29,482 bases of DNA from a virus. Positions 21,568 through 28,650 of this stretch are shown here, one piece after another (the stretch's first letter is position 1; each line of letters starts with the position of its first letter). A model generated the notes under the pieces. That model was not told where the DNA came from. It saw nothing but the letters and a program-made list of their open reading frames with translations, and ran no database searches. The stretch lies in the IMG/VR virus record IMGVR_UViG_3300044998_000850, positions 1-29,482 of that record; one strand, 5' to 3'. Both the position numbers and the translations under genes were made by a program.

Positions 21568-22007
21568 CTATCAACATCTTCATTTTGCTTCCAAAACGCA
21601 ATTTTCTTCTCTGCAAACGCTAAATCGTAGCTGTAAGGGTCTTCGTTTTCTTCAACGTAAATTATAGAAGCTAATTTGTAAAGCAAATCTATGTTTGTAA
21701 TATGAGTCAATCTTGATTTTAATAATTCTGTATGAATAGCAACTTGACTTAATTTGCCTTTGTCGCAAAGTTCTAAAATAGCATCACAAAACATTTTCAG
21801 ATATTCAAAATCTACCTTGCAGTCCAACTCTGTATAAACGTCCTGAGCGGATAAAGCCCGCTCGACAGGCATCAACATTTCATCAGAAAACTGATAAAAA
21901 CACTTTCCACCGCTCACAAACGCAAATTGCATCTGCTTGGCAGGAGGGTTTTTTTTCTTGAAAAACCTTGCATATAAATTTTTTATCCTTTTTAAACGCT
22001 TTAGCAT
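21351..22007 (-). CDS. Tail assembly chaperone (G part of a G/GT pair)
   Basis: This 218-residue protein lies between the tail tube genes and the tape measure gene, the place of tail assembly chaperones. It has no name-giving motif; the sequence is mostly helical and acidic-to-neutral (FEYLKMFCDAILELCDKG, LLKSRLTHITNIDLLYKLAS), as expected. A nine-T run near codons 147-150 lets a fraction of ribosomes (or the RNA polymerase) shift into the -1 frame, so two products of about 218 and about 234 residues share 149 residues. It overlaps the upstream gene by 7 bases. Confidence 0.8.
   Translation of the reverse strand: MLKRLKRIKNLYARFFKKKNPPAKQMQFAFVSGGKCFYQFSDEMLMPVERALSAQDVYTELDCKVDFEYLKMFCDAILELCDKGKLSQVAIHTELLKSRLTHITNIDLLYKLASIIYVEENEDPYSYDLAFAEKKIAFWKQNEDVDSFFLKKPIKTFIPFLDSSALSISQYYKAQNEEILRHLELLMNSLSEEVVRAGLMDTLRSHKERIRRSIASNV
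21559..21567 (-). promoter_or_regulatory. Slippery T9 run for -1 frameshift in the tail chaperone gene
   Basis: In the chaperone frame the codons read agT TTT TTT TTg, containing the canonical T_TTT_TTT heptamer. The -1 frame has a TAG immediately before it and opens here. A run of nine T could also cause slippage by RNA polymerase. I see only weak hairpins downstream (AGTAT/ATACT, CTCA/TGAG). Confidence 0.78.
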
Positions 22008-22417
22008 ATCTTTACTGCATAATTAAATTCAAACTCTAAAACGTATGTATAGACGTTTGTTTGATTGTCTTCTAAATATTCACTTGCTAAAAACTTTTCA
22101 GCAACAAAATTCATATTTAAAACAGTAGCTTTGACAAGTTCTACTAAGTCAAAAATCCTCAAACCTTGCATAAACTGCGGGCTTTGGATATTTGTGTCAG
22201 CAAAGTTTTCTTGAATTACTCTAATTGTTACACGAGACTTTGCTCTTTGTATTCTACTGCTTTCTTGCTTTTCAAAAGATGTTTGAATTTTGATAGTTGC
22301 TTTAGGCAAAATAGCCTCTGAGCCCACATCTGAATAATCAGAGCGGTGCAAATCAATGATTTTTAATTCATCAATTTGTGCTAATTCATTTGCAATATCA
22401 AAATACAACTCTTTCAT
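22001..22417 (-). CDS. Tail completion or terminator protein (probable)
   Basis: This 138-residue protein has beta strands in the middle (KATIKIQTSFEKQ, SRVTIRVIQENF) and a C-terminal segment (FDLVELVKATVLNMNF, then YVLEFEFNYAV) similar in layout to tail terminator proteins of siphophages, which cap the tube and join head and tail. It comes between major tail protein and chaperone. A terminator-like hairpin lies upstream (22434-22467), so its expression should be lower than that of the tube protein. The assignment is mainly by position and fold impression. Confidence 0.6.
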   Translation of the reverse strand: MKELYFDIANELAQIDELKIIDLHRSDYSDVGSEAILPKATIKIQTSFEKQESSRIQRAKSRVTIRVIQENFADTNIQSPQFMQGLRIFDLVELVKATVLNMNFVAEKFLASEYLEDNQTNVYTYVLEFEFNYAVKIC

Positions 22418-22433
22418 ACAACTATCACTTATT

Positions 22434-22467
22434 AAAAAAGGGTGCTAAAAATCAACACCCTTTTTTT
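22434..22467 (-). terminator. Internal terminator between major tail protein and downstream tail genes
   Basis: GGGTG (22440-22444) and CACCC (22456-22460), extended by A/T pairs to an 11-bp stem with an 11-base loop, lie between runs of A and T, so the hairpin can act on both strands. Placed after capsid and tube genes, it should lower the output of the less abundant downstream tail proteins. Confidence 0.8.
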
Positions 22468-22501
22468 AAACCAACTAACTTCCCAAAACAAATACATATT
22501 A

Positions 22502-23047
22502 CTATCTAAACAAGTCTAATTGTGCTTGTGCAATGCCAGATACGGGTTTTGCTAAGTCTATATTAGACCACGTCATCGTGAAGCTGAAACTCCTAACCTC
22601 TTCTAAATTTTGCGTGAGTGGCATTGTAGGCACAATCGTAACGTCTCTGTTGCCTGAGTAAAGCATCTCTTGAAAATTTCCTGTTATGAGAACGACACCA
22701 AAGTTTTTCGCTTTACAAAGAGAGTTCATGAGTGCCCAATTTTTTGGGTTATACTCCACTTTCCCTGTAACTGTGTGCTTTCTGCCTGCGACTTGCTCCA
22801 CTTTTGCACCGTAAGCCTCTTGTATGATGTTCGGAACGCCCCCATCGTACTCTGCTGTAACGTCGTCTAAAACAACGACATCGTCTAACAAATCAGGCAA
22901 ATCGGCATAATTCCACGATGCTGCAAGCCCAAAATCTGTGCCACCGACTTTAATAATGCCAATCGCAACAATTTTGGAATAAAAAAACGGGTCCGTATTA
23001 CAATCTAAAGGGAGATACGTCCCTAAATTTCCACAACCGTAAGGCAT
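22502..23047 (-). CDS. Major tail (tube) protein, probable
   Basis: This 181-residue protein comes directly after the major capsid gene and before an internal terminator, in the highly expressed part of the late operon. It is beta-rich with features of tube proteins: an early strand FYSKIVAIGIIKVGGTDFG, a central acidic loop (LLDDVVVLDDVT), KHTVTGKVEYNP, and a final SFTMTWSNID strand. Size fits a siphovirus tube subunit. The N-terminal cysteines (YGCGNLG, LDCN) are unusual. Alternative: a head-tail joining protein. Confidence 0.66.
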   Translation of the reverse strand: MPYGCGNLGTYLPLDCNTDPFFYSKIVAIGIIKVGGTDFGLAASWNYADLPDLLDDVVVLDDVTAEYDGGVPNIIQEAYGAKVEQVAGRKHTVTGKVEYNPKNWALMNSLCKAKNFGVVLITGNFQEMLYSGNRDVTIVPTMPLTQNLEEVRSFSFTMTWSNIDLAKPVSGIAQAQLDLFR

Positions 23048-23077
23048 ATTTACCTCCTTTTTTTAATATGATTTTTT

Positions 23078-24019
23078 TTAGATACCTTCTGCAATAATCG
23101 CAATGCCTCTTCCGTCTGAGTAGAACCTGCTACCTCCTGCAAGCATCGTTGCAGAAAACTCCGTACCTCCGTGTTCTTGCTTAATTACAACAAGACTTTC
23201 CTGTGCAATAGCACGAGAAACGAATTGTGGGTGCCAAGCAATTGCTACATTACAACTGTCCGAAGTCGTTGCGGTAGGTGTCAACGTATCAGCAGCTTTT
23301 GGTATGACCATTGCGTCATCTGAATGGTCAAAAAATGGCAATTGTGAACGCATAAATACGTTAAATCCATAAATTTTCACAATAGCTCCATTCACCAACC
23401 CGTTCGTGGTGCCAATGATTGTGCTATCTAAAAGATTTTGGATTTCCAACAAGTCCATTTCCATTTCGGGTGGCACCACCAAAAGACGCTGTCCGTCGTC
23501 AGGGACATTTTCTTTATTAAAAGCCCTTCTTGCGGCTAATATATCAGCAAGCGTTAATTTTTTCCTTGTGCCTGTGCCGTTTTCAATGCGTAAGCTCGCA
23601 GCTACATCTGCTCCTGTTGTGCGAATTTTCGTCTTTGCCCCAGATGCCCAATTGTAGAGTATTCTCATAGCAATATCGTCCAAAAGACCCGATAGGTGGT
23701 CTTGGATTACATCTTGCCTCTTAGAATAATTGATAATCATTTCTTCTGTCCAATCAATCTTGACAGGAATTGACTGAAACTCGTGTAGCGTGTAGCTTCG
23801 TAGCGTGTCGGCTCTTGTACCAACGGTCAATGAAACTGTGTCCCTGTCGATTACAACATTTGCTTTTACGCCAGATTGGCTCCAATTCACTGTTTTGCCC
23901 TTTGCAGAAGCGTTCCAATTTCTTGAATATTGCAAACATTGATTAGATGCAAATAAATTTCTTGCTAAATCTGCAAGAAACAATTGTGTTGCGGTTGAAT
24001 ATGTGCTCGGTGCTGCCAT
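23078..24019 (-). CDS. Major capsid protein, HK97-fold
   Basis: This 313-residue protein follows the protease and precedes the tail tube gene. Segments fit an HK97-type coat: a helical N-arm (YSTATQLFLADLARNLF), a beta E-loop with TVSLTVGTRADTL, the central helix region (QDVIQDHLSGLLDDIAMRILYNWA), LADILAARRAFNKENVPDDGQRLLVVPPEM, which is the usual P-domain pattern, and A-domain strands near the end (GTEFSATMLAGGSRFYSDGRGIAII). It forms the shell and probably loses few residues since the protease also carries the scaffold. Confidence 0.88.
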   Translation of the reverse strand: MAAPSTYSTATQLFLADLARNLFASNQCLQYSRNWNASAKGKTVNWSQSGVKANVVIDRDTVSLTVGTRADTLRSYTLHEFQSIPVKIDWTEEMIINYSKRQDVIQDHLSGLLDDIAMRILYNWASGAKTKIRTTGADVAASLRIENGTGTRKKLTLADILAARRAFNKENVPDDGQRLLVVPPEMEMDLLEIQNLLDSTIIGTTNGLVNGAIVKIYGFNVFMRSQLPFFDHSDDAMVIPKAADTLTPTATTSDSCNVAIAWHPQFVSRAIAQESLVVIKQEHGGTEFSATMLAGGSRFYSDGRGIAIIAEGI

Positions 24020-24023
24020 TTTT

Positions 24024-24869
24024 TTATATCTTAAATGCTTCTTCTAAATATTTTGCTACTAATTGTGCTGATTGTTCGCCGTTTTCTTCATAAATAGACA
24101 AAAGTTTTTCAGGGTCTTCTTTTTCAAGTTTTTGCCAAGAAAGTGCCTTCAACTCTTTGTCCTTGTTTGTTTGCTCAAACTCGCTCATTTTTTTCTGACT
24201 TTCTATGAGCTTTTGCTCAATTGATAATTTTTCAGCTTTTAGCCTGTCAGCTTCAGCCTCCGCTTCCGCTAACCTTTTTTGCAATTCTTCTTCCATTTTT
24301 TTGTCTATTTCGTTTTGAATACTAAGTTGCACTGCTACTGTTTTTTGTGTTTGCTCTTGTGTTTCAGAAGCGTTTTGAACATCTAATTTGTATTTTGCTT
24401 GTGCTTCTGCCATTGAGAGCTTTTTATACCCGCCATCGTCTTTTTCTTCATATATCGCCAGCCCAATTGCCTCGCCGTTTGCGGGAATTGTCGCAAGAGA
24501 CACTTCAATTAATTTTGATTTGGTTACAGTAGGTAATGTTTGCCCTGCAAGCATCAACGCAGGGTCCTTGCTTGTCTCTTTTATCAAAATTCCTACACTT
24601 GTTGCATTGATAATGCCGTCCTGAACGTCGTTCTTCCACTCTTGCCCCTTTGCGTTCCGTGAAAATTGAGGGTTAGAAACGTATAATTTGCCGTCTTTTT
24701 TCTCAACAGAAGTCCATTTGCCAATCCTTTCCCAATGGTCTCCGAGCATCACGGGGTTGTTTCTAAAATCCTCAGTATCAATGCCCTCTGTCAATACACG
24801 AAACCCATACGCATTGATAGTTTCCGTACTTGCTATGAAAGTTTTTTCTATGATTTCACTTGCAACCAT
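24024..24869 (-). CDS. Prohead protease fused to a scaffold domain
   Basis: This 281-residue protein has an HK97-type (U35) serine protease in residues 1-145: H45 in LGDHW, S91 in INATSVGI, and IEVSLATIPANGEA (121-134), the most typical string of the family. Residues about 165-250 form a long charged coiled coil (EEELQKRLAEAEAEADRLKAEK), the scaffold that organises the prohead and is digested later. It lies four bases before the capsid gene. It starts the second part of the late operon, after the plus-strand cassette, and needs its own promoter in 24870-24952; I see no consensus element there on this strand. Confidence 0.92.
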   Translation of the reverse strand: MVASEIIEKTFIASTETINAYGFRVLTEGIDTEDFRNNPVMLGDHWERIGKWTSVEKKDGKLYVSNPQFSRNAKGQEWKNDVQDGIINATSVGILIKETSKDPALMLAGQTLPTVTKSKLIEVSLATIPANGEAIGLAIYEEKDDGGYKKLSMAEAQAKYKLDVQNASETQEQTQKTVAVQLSIQNEIDKKMEEELQKRLAEAEAEADRLKAEKLSIEQKLIESQKKMSEFEQTNKDKELKALSWQKLEKEDPEKLLSIYEENGEQSAQLVAKYLEEAFKI

Positions 24870-24886
24870 CTACAAAATCAATTTTT

Positions 24887-24919
24887 TTTGCTAAATTAAA
24901 TGAAATTTTATTAAATTTG
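24887..24919 (+). promoter_or_regulatory. Bacteroidota-type promoter of the plus-strand cassette
   Basis: TTTG (24887-24890), 21 bases, then TAAATTTG (24912-24919): both match the sigma-ABfr consensus. Transcription would begin near 24925, 28 bases before the ATG at 24953. The same gap must hold the divergent protease promoter. Confidence 0.7.
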
Positions 24920-24952
24920 TGAATGTGTGCCCACAAAACCTTGAAAGCAATT

Positions 24953-25120
24953 ATGAATAAAAACAATAAATATAGTAACTTTATCAAGACAAGAGTTACA
25001 ACTAATAAAAAAGAAGCGTTTAGAGTTCACGCAGAAAAAAAAGGTTTTGCGATGAGTACACTTCTAAAAAAATTGATGGATAAAGATATGAAAGAAAATA
25101 TTATACCACCGAATTTTTAA
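24953..25120 (+). CDS. Small ribbon-helix-helix-like DNA-binding protein
   Basis: This 55-residue protein (start ATG 24953) has the pattern of Arc/MetJ-type proteins: a short strand (FIKTRVTTN) that enters the DNA groove, then helix 1 (KKEAFRVHAEKKG) and helix 2 (AMSTLLKKLMDKDM). It is the first gene of a plus-strand cassette within the minus-strand late operon and follows a consensus promoter. A role in regulating its own or the divergent protease promoter is plausible from position. Confidence 0.72.
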   Translation: MNKNNKYSNFIKTRVTTNKKEAFRVHAEKKGFAMSTLLKKLMDKDMKENIIPPNF

Positions 25121-25158
25121 CGTTTAACACTTTGTTTAACACTTTAAATTTTACAAAT

Positions 25159-25374
25159 ATGGCAAAATTAACAAACGCAAAAATCGAGAGAAACAAAGAT
25201 GATAATTTCAAAGACACCATCTACATTCAGTACAACGAAAGCACAAATACAGATGAAGTGCAATCCCTACAATCGCTGAAAACAAAGCTACAAGACCCCG
25301 CAAATCAGCCAAAAATCACCATTTACGACGTCTCGGACACGATTACATTTGAAATAACGTGGCAGACCCCTTAA
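25159..25374 (+). CDS. Hypothetical protein, 71 residues
   Basis: I do not recognise a family. I start at ATG 25159 (MAKLTNAKIERNK); the frame is open upstream only from a TTG. The protein is polar with beta-like strands (DTIYIQYNES, KITIYDVSDTITFEITW). It lies between the RHH protein and the virion morphogenesis gene in the same direction, so it could be a minor structural or regulatory partner. Confidence 0.58.
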   Translation: MAKLTNAKIERNKDDNFKDTIYIQYNESTNTDEVQSLQSLKTKLQDPANQPKITIYDVSDTITFEITWQTP

Positions 25375-25391
25375 TAAAAATATGAAAAATA

Positions 25392-25745
25392 ATGAAACTT
25401 GTAAGGCAAATCACAGAAACAATAGCCGTCTTGGTTGAAAATGATATATTGAATAACTTTGATGAAGAAGCGTTCAACAATCAGTCTTGGAAACCTCGCA
25501 AACGCAAGGACAGGCAACAGGGACGGCGTGCTTTACTTGTAAAAACAGGGCAGATGAAGCGTGGAATTAGTGTAAGAGCGGAAGGGAAACTAATTTCTGT
25601 GTATTCAGATATGAATTATGCAATATATCACAATGAAGGCACAGATAAAATCCCGCAAAGGCAGTTTGTTGGCTTTACAGATGAATTAGAAAAGCAAATA
25701 GACAAAGAAGTAGATGCTATTTTAGAAAAATTTTTCTCTGAATAG
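25392..25745 (+). CDS. Virion morphogenesis / tail completion protein, Mu gpG-like
   Basis: This 117-residue protein carries the signature of the phage virion morphogenesis family: ALLVKTGQMKRGI (about residues 47-59), a YAIYHNEGTDKIPQRQF block (about 77-93), and a charged C-terminal helix. In Mu-like and many siphophages it is a head-tail or tail completion protein. Here it is read on the plus strand, opposite all other structural genes, from its own promoter. Confidence 0.82.
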   Translation: MKLVRQITETIAVLVENDILNNFDEEAFNNQSWKPRKRKDRQQGRRALLVKTGQMKRGISVRAEGKLISVYSDMNYAIYHNEGTDKIPQRQFVGFTDELEKQIDKEVDAILEKFFSE

Positions 25746-25767
25746 TTTGATGTGAAAAGATGATACA

Positions 25768-25797
25768 AAGAAACCCCTCATTGAGGGGCTTTTTTGT
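25768..25797. terminator. Bidirectional terminator between convergent genes
   Basis: CCCCTC and GAGGGG form a 6-bp GC stem with a 3-base loop, flanked by AAAGAAA on one side and CTTTTTT on the other, so it can stop transcripts from the plus-strand cassette and, less strongly, from the minus-strand MuF region. Confidence 0.82.
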
Positions 25798-25805
25798 ATT
25801 TATAT

Positions 25806-26273
25806 TTATGAAAAAATCGTTTTATGTTCTTGCTCTGTTATTAGCCCTTTTTTGAGCAACTCATCTGCATCTTTTTTTAGTTCTAAGTCTAAAACTTCTC
25901 TTTTCCGTGCAAAATCCTCACTTATTGCCCCCAAATCTAATTCTTTATGATAGCGAGCTAAATAAATATGTTTTTCTTTTGTTTTTTCGTAGAAAAATGA
26001 AGGGTGATTGATAACTACATCAACAAAATCAGCATTTTTATACACAATTCTTGTGATTTTTTGGGCTTTTACGTGCTCTTTTACAGTTTTTATCGTGCTA
26101 TGAGGCTCGTTTTGGGTTTTTAGAAAATCAATGAAATTTTTTAAAGATAACCAAACGTCGCAGTAGTCATTTTCAGAAATTTTCATAACTAAATCAAAGT
26201 TTGGGAGGCTATTTACTTGCTTTGTGTATTCAACAAGGTGTCCATTGTGCAAGCATTTTACAGAGTATTTCAT
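25806..26273 (-). CDS. Hypothetical protein of the head gene region, 155 residues
   Basis: I do not recognise a family. The N-terminal 110 residues are mixed alpha/beta (KYSVKCLHNGHLVEYTKQV), and the C-terminal part is a charged helix (FARKREVLDLELKKDADELLKKG). It starts three bases after the MuF gene and ends at a terminator, so it closes the first part of the late operon. Genes in this place in Mu-like phages often encode small head or scaffold-related proteins, but no motif supports that here. Confidence 0.62.
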   Translation of the reverse strand: MKYSVKCLHNGHLVEYTKQVNSLPNFDLVMKISENDYCDVWLSLKNFIDFLKTQNEPHSTIKTVKEHVKAQKITRIVYKNADFVDVVINHPSFFYEKTKEKHIYLARYHKELDLGAISEDFARKREVLDLELKKDADELLKKGLITEQEHKTIFS

Positions 26274-26276
26274 ATT

Positions 26277-27098
26277 TTATTTATTAAGAATTTCGTTGAT
26301 TTTTGATTTTTCTTCATCTGAAACGTTAAAATAAGGGTGTTTTTCAGGGAAAACAACGCCTTTTTTTGCAGTATTTGCCCAAAACATTGACGGCATATCA
26401 TTTTTAACTTTATTCATTTCTTCGCTGCTTACTTCTTTGCCCGATGTGCCTTTTTTTACTCTTTTGACCGTACAACGACAATTCCAGCCGTTTGGAGGGT
26501 AAAAAGTGTCCCAGAAAGCTGAGTCGACAGGTTCTACGATGCCGTTTAGTTTACTGTGGTCGGCTCTTGTTCTGTCATCTTTTACAGCTACGTATTGCAA
26601 ATCAAACAAATCTTTTGTTTCATCAAAAATTTGCCATTTTTTAGCCATCTGCGAACTTGCGACAGCGTGGTTATATTCAGCTTTTAGATAGTTTAGATTG
26701 TAATTGTTGTTAAGATAAATGACATCTTTTTGAAATGTATCAAAAGACTTTAAAGCACCGTTCTTATCCACAAGCAAATTTGTAACTTCTTTTAGTTCTC
26801 TGTAAGACTTAAAACCTGAAAAATATTGAATATCTGACAGAAGTTTATCTACGAGCTCTTTTTCACTGCTTGAAATAACATTGTCAAAAACCTCTCTGAC
26901 AGCTTTTGAAATCTCTTTCTTTGTTAAATTCGTCAAACTTCTTATTACTTGTTCAAAAGAAAATATGTCTATTTTTTCTTTTTTCTTGAAAAACTCATAA
27001 GCCTCGTATGCGAATTTTTGAAGTAGGGCAAGAAAATCATCTAAGATGTTGAGCTTAACAAATTGCCCTTCATTTGTTAAGCTCTGGCGAAAGGGTAG
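26277..27098 (-). CDS. MuF-like minor head protein, apparently reached by -1 frameshift from the portal gene
   Basis: The MuF domain is clear: YNHAVASSQMAKKW, then VKDDRTRADHSKLNG, VDSAFWDTFYPPNGWNCRC, the standard D.RTR..H..l.G...PPNGW.CRC signature. MuF proteins are minor head proteins near the portal. The frame is open from 27098, just after a TAG, with no ATG; the only near-usual start is a TTG at 26936, which would drop 54 protein-like codons (LDDFLALLQKFAYEAYEFF). The opening coincides with the slippery C_CCU_UUC at the end of the portal gene, so the main product may be a portal-MuF fusion of about 657 residues. A separate MuF from the TTG remains possible. Confidence 0.85.
   Translation of the reverse strand, partial: LPFRQSLTNEGQFVKLNILDDFLALLQKFAYEAYEFFKKKEKIDIFSFEQVIRSLTNLTKKEISKAVREVFDNVISSSEKELVDKLLSDIQYFSGFKSYRELKEVTNLLVDKNGALKSFDTFQKDVIYLNNNYNLNYLKAEYNHAVASSQMAKKWQIFDETKDLFDLQYVAVKDDRTRADHSKLNGIVEPVDSAFWDTFYPPNGWNCRCTVKRVKKGTSGKEVSSEEMNKVKNDMPSMFWANTAKKGVVFPEKHPYFNVSDEEKSKINEILNK
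27051..27095 (-). promoter_or_regulatory. Candidate -1 frameshift signal at the portal/MuF junction
   Basis: Read on the minus strand: slippery C_CCU_UUC (27095-27089, in the portal frame), a 4-base spacer GCCA, then a stem-loop with perfect 13-bp arms (GAGCTTAACAAAT at 27084-27072 and ATTTGTTAAGCTC at 27063-27051) and the 8-base loop GAAGGGCA. The portal stop TAA (27079-27077) lies in the stem. AAGGG of the loop is complementary to CCCTT of the slippery site, so a pseudoknot is also conceivable. No T-run follows, so it is not a terminator. Confidence 0.72.
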
Positions 27099-28249
27099 CT
27101 ATCATCGTCATCACAGCATTTTAAATTCAAATTATTTTCATTTGCGGTTGGTTGAGGCGTGGTTTCTTTCAAATTTCGGCGTTCGTGAAAAAACTCAAAT
27201 TCAAACTTAAATTCATCAATCCCTTTGTACGCCCGTCCTTGTTTTGCTAAGAATTTAAGCACCTTGCTATTTATTTCATATTCAATATACTTCATATCGG
27301 ACTCCACCCACCAATCCAATTTTCGTTCTTGCACTTCTGCCGAACCTACATAAGATTTTTGCTCCATTGTCGCTGTTTGCCCTACAAGCGACTTTGCTAC
27401 TTGCGTATCGTTAAAATCAATGAACATTTTAAACGTATCAATATTTGTGCTTGCTGTTGCGTTTAATGCTCCAATCTCGTCGCTATCATCAAAAACGCTA
27501 AATCCGTTCCTGCCAAAATTGTCCAATAATTCATAATACGCTTGCTTGTCTTTTGCACTTGTTTTTACGTACCTGTGAGGCATACCGAACTTTTCATTAT
27601 ACTTTGCCCAATCGGAAACCGTAAAATTTTTATACATTACACGCTTTGCAGGTCTTACAAGCAAACCTAAACTTTGATAATTGCCGTCAGCCTTGCCAAA
27701 TTCGAGCACTAAGCTGAATTTATCTAAACTTTCGCCTTCAAGCTCGCCGTACGGGTCTTTTAGATAAACTCTGCGACGTGGATTGATGTTTTGGCGAGGG
27801 ATTTTTGTAAACGTTGTAAATTCATTATTTGCAAAAAAATCTGCATAATCAAATTGTATTGTTGTATAACCCCAAGCCTTTGTTTCTACAATAGCGTAAA
27901 GCAAATCTAAAAACCAGCTTTTTTGAATAATTTGCGTTGCTTCTTCGTTCTTATTGCCGTTTTTATCATATAAAGCAAAATTCTCAGCAACCGAACCGCT
28001 GAACCTTGTTTCAAGTGAACTGAAAACAACGTCATCTAAAATGGCGTTGTCGTATAAGTCGTAAAGAGGCACAAAATTGTAGTAAGGAGGGGCAAAACAG
28101 CTTTCAATCGCATTTTTCCAATCCGATAGCCCCACATCTGTACGATAGATTTTCTGCATCGTCCAGACGTTATTCTCAAACATTTTCATTTGTTGCTCTG
28201 TTTGTTTGAGCTCTTTTCTACTGCCAAAAAGTCTTTGAAAAATATTCAT
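27077..28249 (-). CDS. Portal protein, Mu gp29-like (DUF935 type)
   Basis: This 390-residue protein forms the portal ring at the unique capsid vertex, through which DNA passes. A DUF935-like pattern is visible: WKNAIESCFAPPYYNFVPLYDLYD near residue 45, AWGYTTIQFDY near 125, and SDWAKYNEKFGMPHRYVKT near 210-228, followed by GFSVFDDSDEI. It lies between the gp36-like connector and MuF, the order of Mu and its relatives. The protein ends in an acidic tail (CCDDDDSYPFARA), where the slippery site allows fusion to MuF. It overlaps the connector stop by four bases. Confidence 0.85.
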   Translation of the reverse strand: MNIFQRLFGSRKELKQTEQQMKMFENNVWTMQKIYRTDVGLSDWKNAIESCFAPPYYNFVPLYDLYDNAILDDVVFSSLETRFSGSVAENFALYDKNGNKNEEATQIIQKSWFLDLLYAIVETKAWGYTTIQFDYADFFANNEFTTFTKIPRQNINPRRRVYLKDPYGELEGESLDKFSLVLEFGKADGNYQSLGLLVRPAKRVMYKNFTVSDWAKYNEKFGMPHRYVKTSAKDKQAYYELLDNFGRNGFSVFDDSDEIGALNATASTNIDTFKMFIDFNDTQVAKSLVGQTATMEQKSYVGSAEVQERKLDWWVESDMKYIEYEINSKVLKFLAKQGRAYKGIDEFKFEFEFFHERRNLKETTPQPTANENNLNLKCCDDDDSYPFARA

Positions 28250-28650
28250 ACGTTTCTTTGTTCTACTTTGTTGAATAAAATTGCTTTTGCTTCGCTGTTA
28301 TCTGCTAATACACGTTTTTTGCTTTCGATCGGCTGTTTGCCGTCAGAAATCCGCTCCAATAACGCAATAGTTTCCGTGTAATCCATTAAATCGTCAGGCT
28401 TTTTGCGGTTTGGCAAGCGTTTCCAAACATTTCTTAAAGCAATAGAGATACAGCAATGCACGACTACTAAATCTCTATCATCGCCTCGCTTTGAAAAAAT
28501 GTCATCTACATCATATAAAGTGCCCAAATAGCTTCTAATAAGAGCTATTGCAGAAGTTATTGCAGTTTGCAAGTCTATTGCACTGATGATGTCGTCTAAG
28601 TGCTCATCTTTTACGAATACTAACAAATCGTCTCTTGTAACAAATGACAT
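28246..28650 (-). CDS. Head-tail connector protein, Mu gp36-like (DUF1320 type)
   Basis: This 134-residue helical protein begins MSFVTRDDLLVFVKDEHL and continues with AITSAIALIRSYLG and DLVVVHCCISIALRNVWKRLP, the typical build of gp36/gp6-like connectors: short helices followed by a long buried helix. Such proteins bind beneath the portal. In most phages this gene lies after the capsid gene; here it lies between terminase and portal. It is coupled to both neighbours by one-base and four-base overlaps. Confidence 0.75.
   Translation of the reverse strand: MSFVTRDDLLVFVKDEHLDDIISAIDLQTAITSAIALIRSYLGTLYDVDDIFSKRGDDRDLVVVHCCISIALRNVWKRLPNRKKPDDLMDYTETIALLERISDGKQPIESKKRVLADNSEAKAILFNKVEQRNV

Noticed and set aside
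27051-27084. Terminator between portal and MuF
   Set aside because: The stem is AT-rich, includes the portal stop codon and is not followed by a T-run; the head genes continue downstream.
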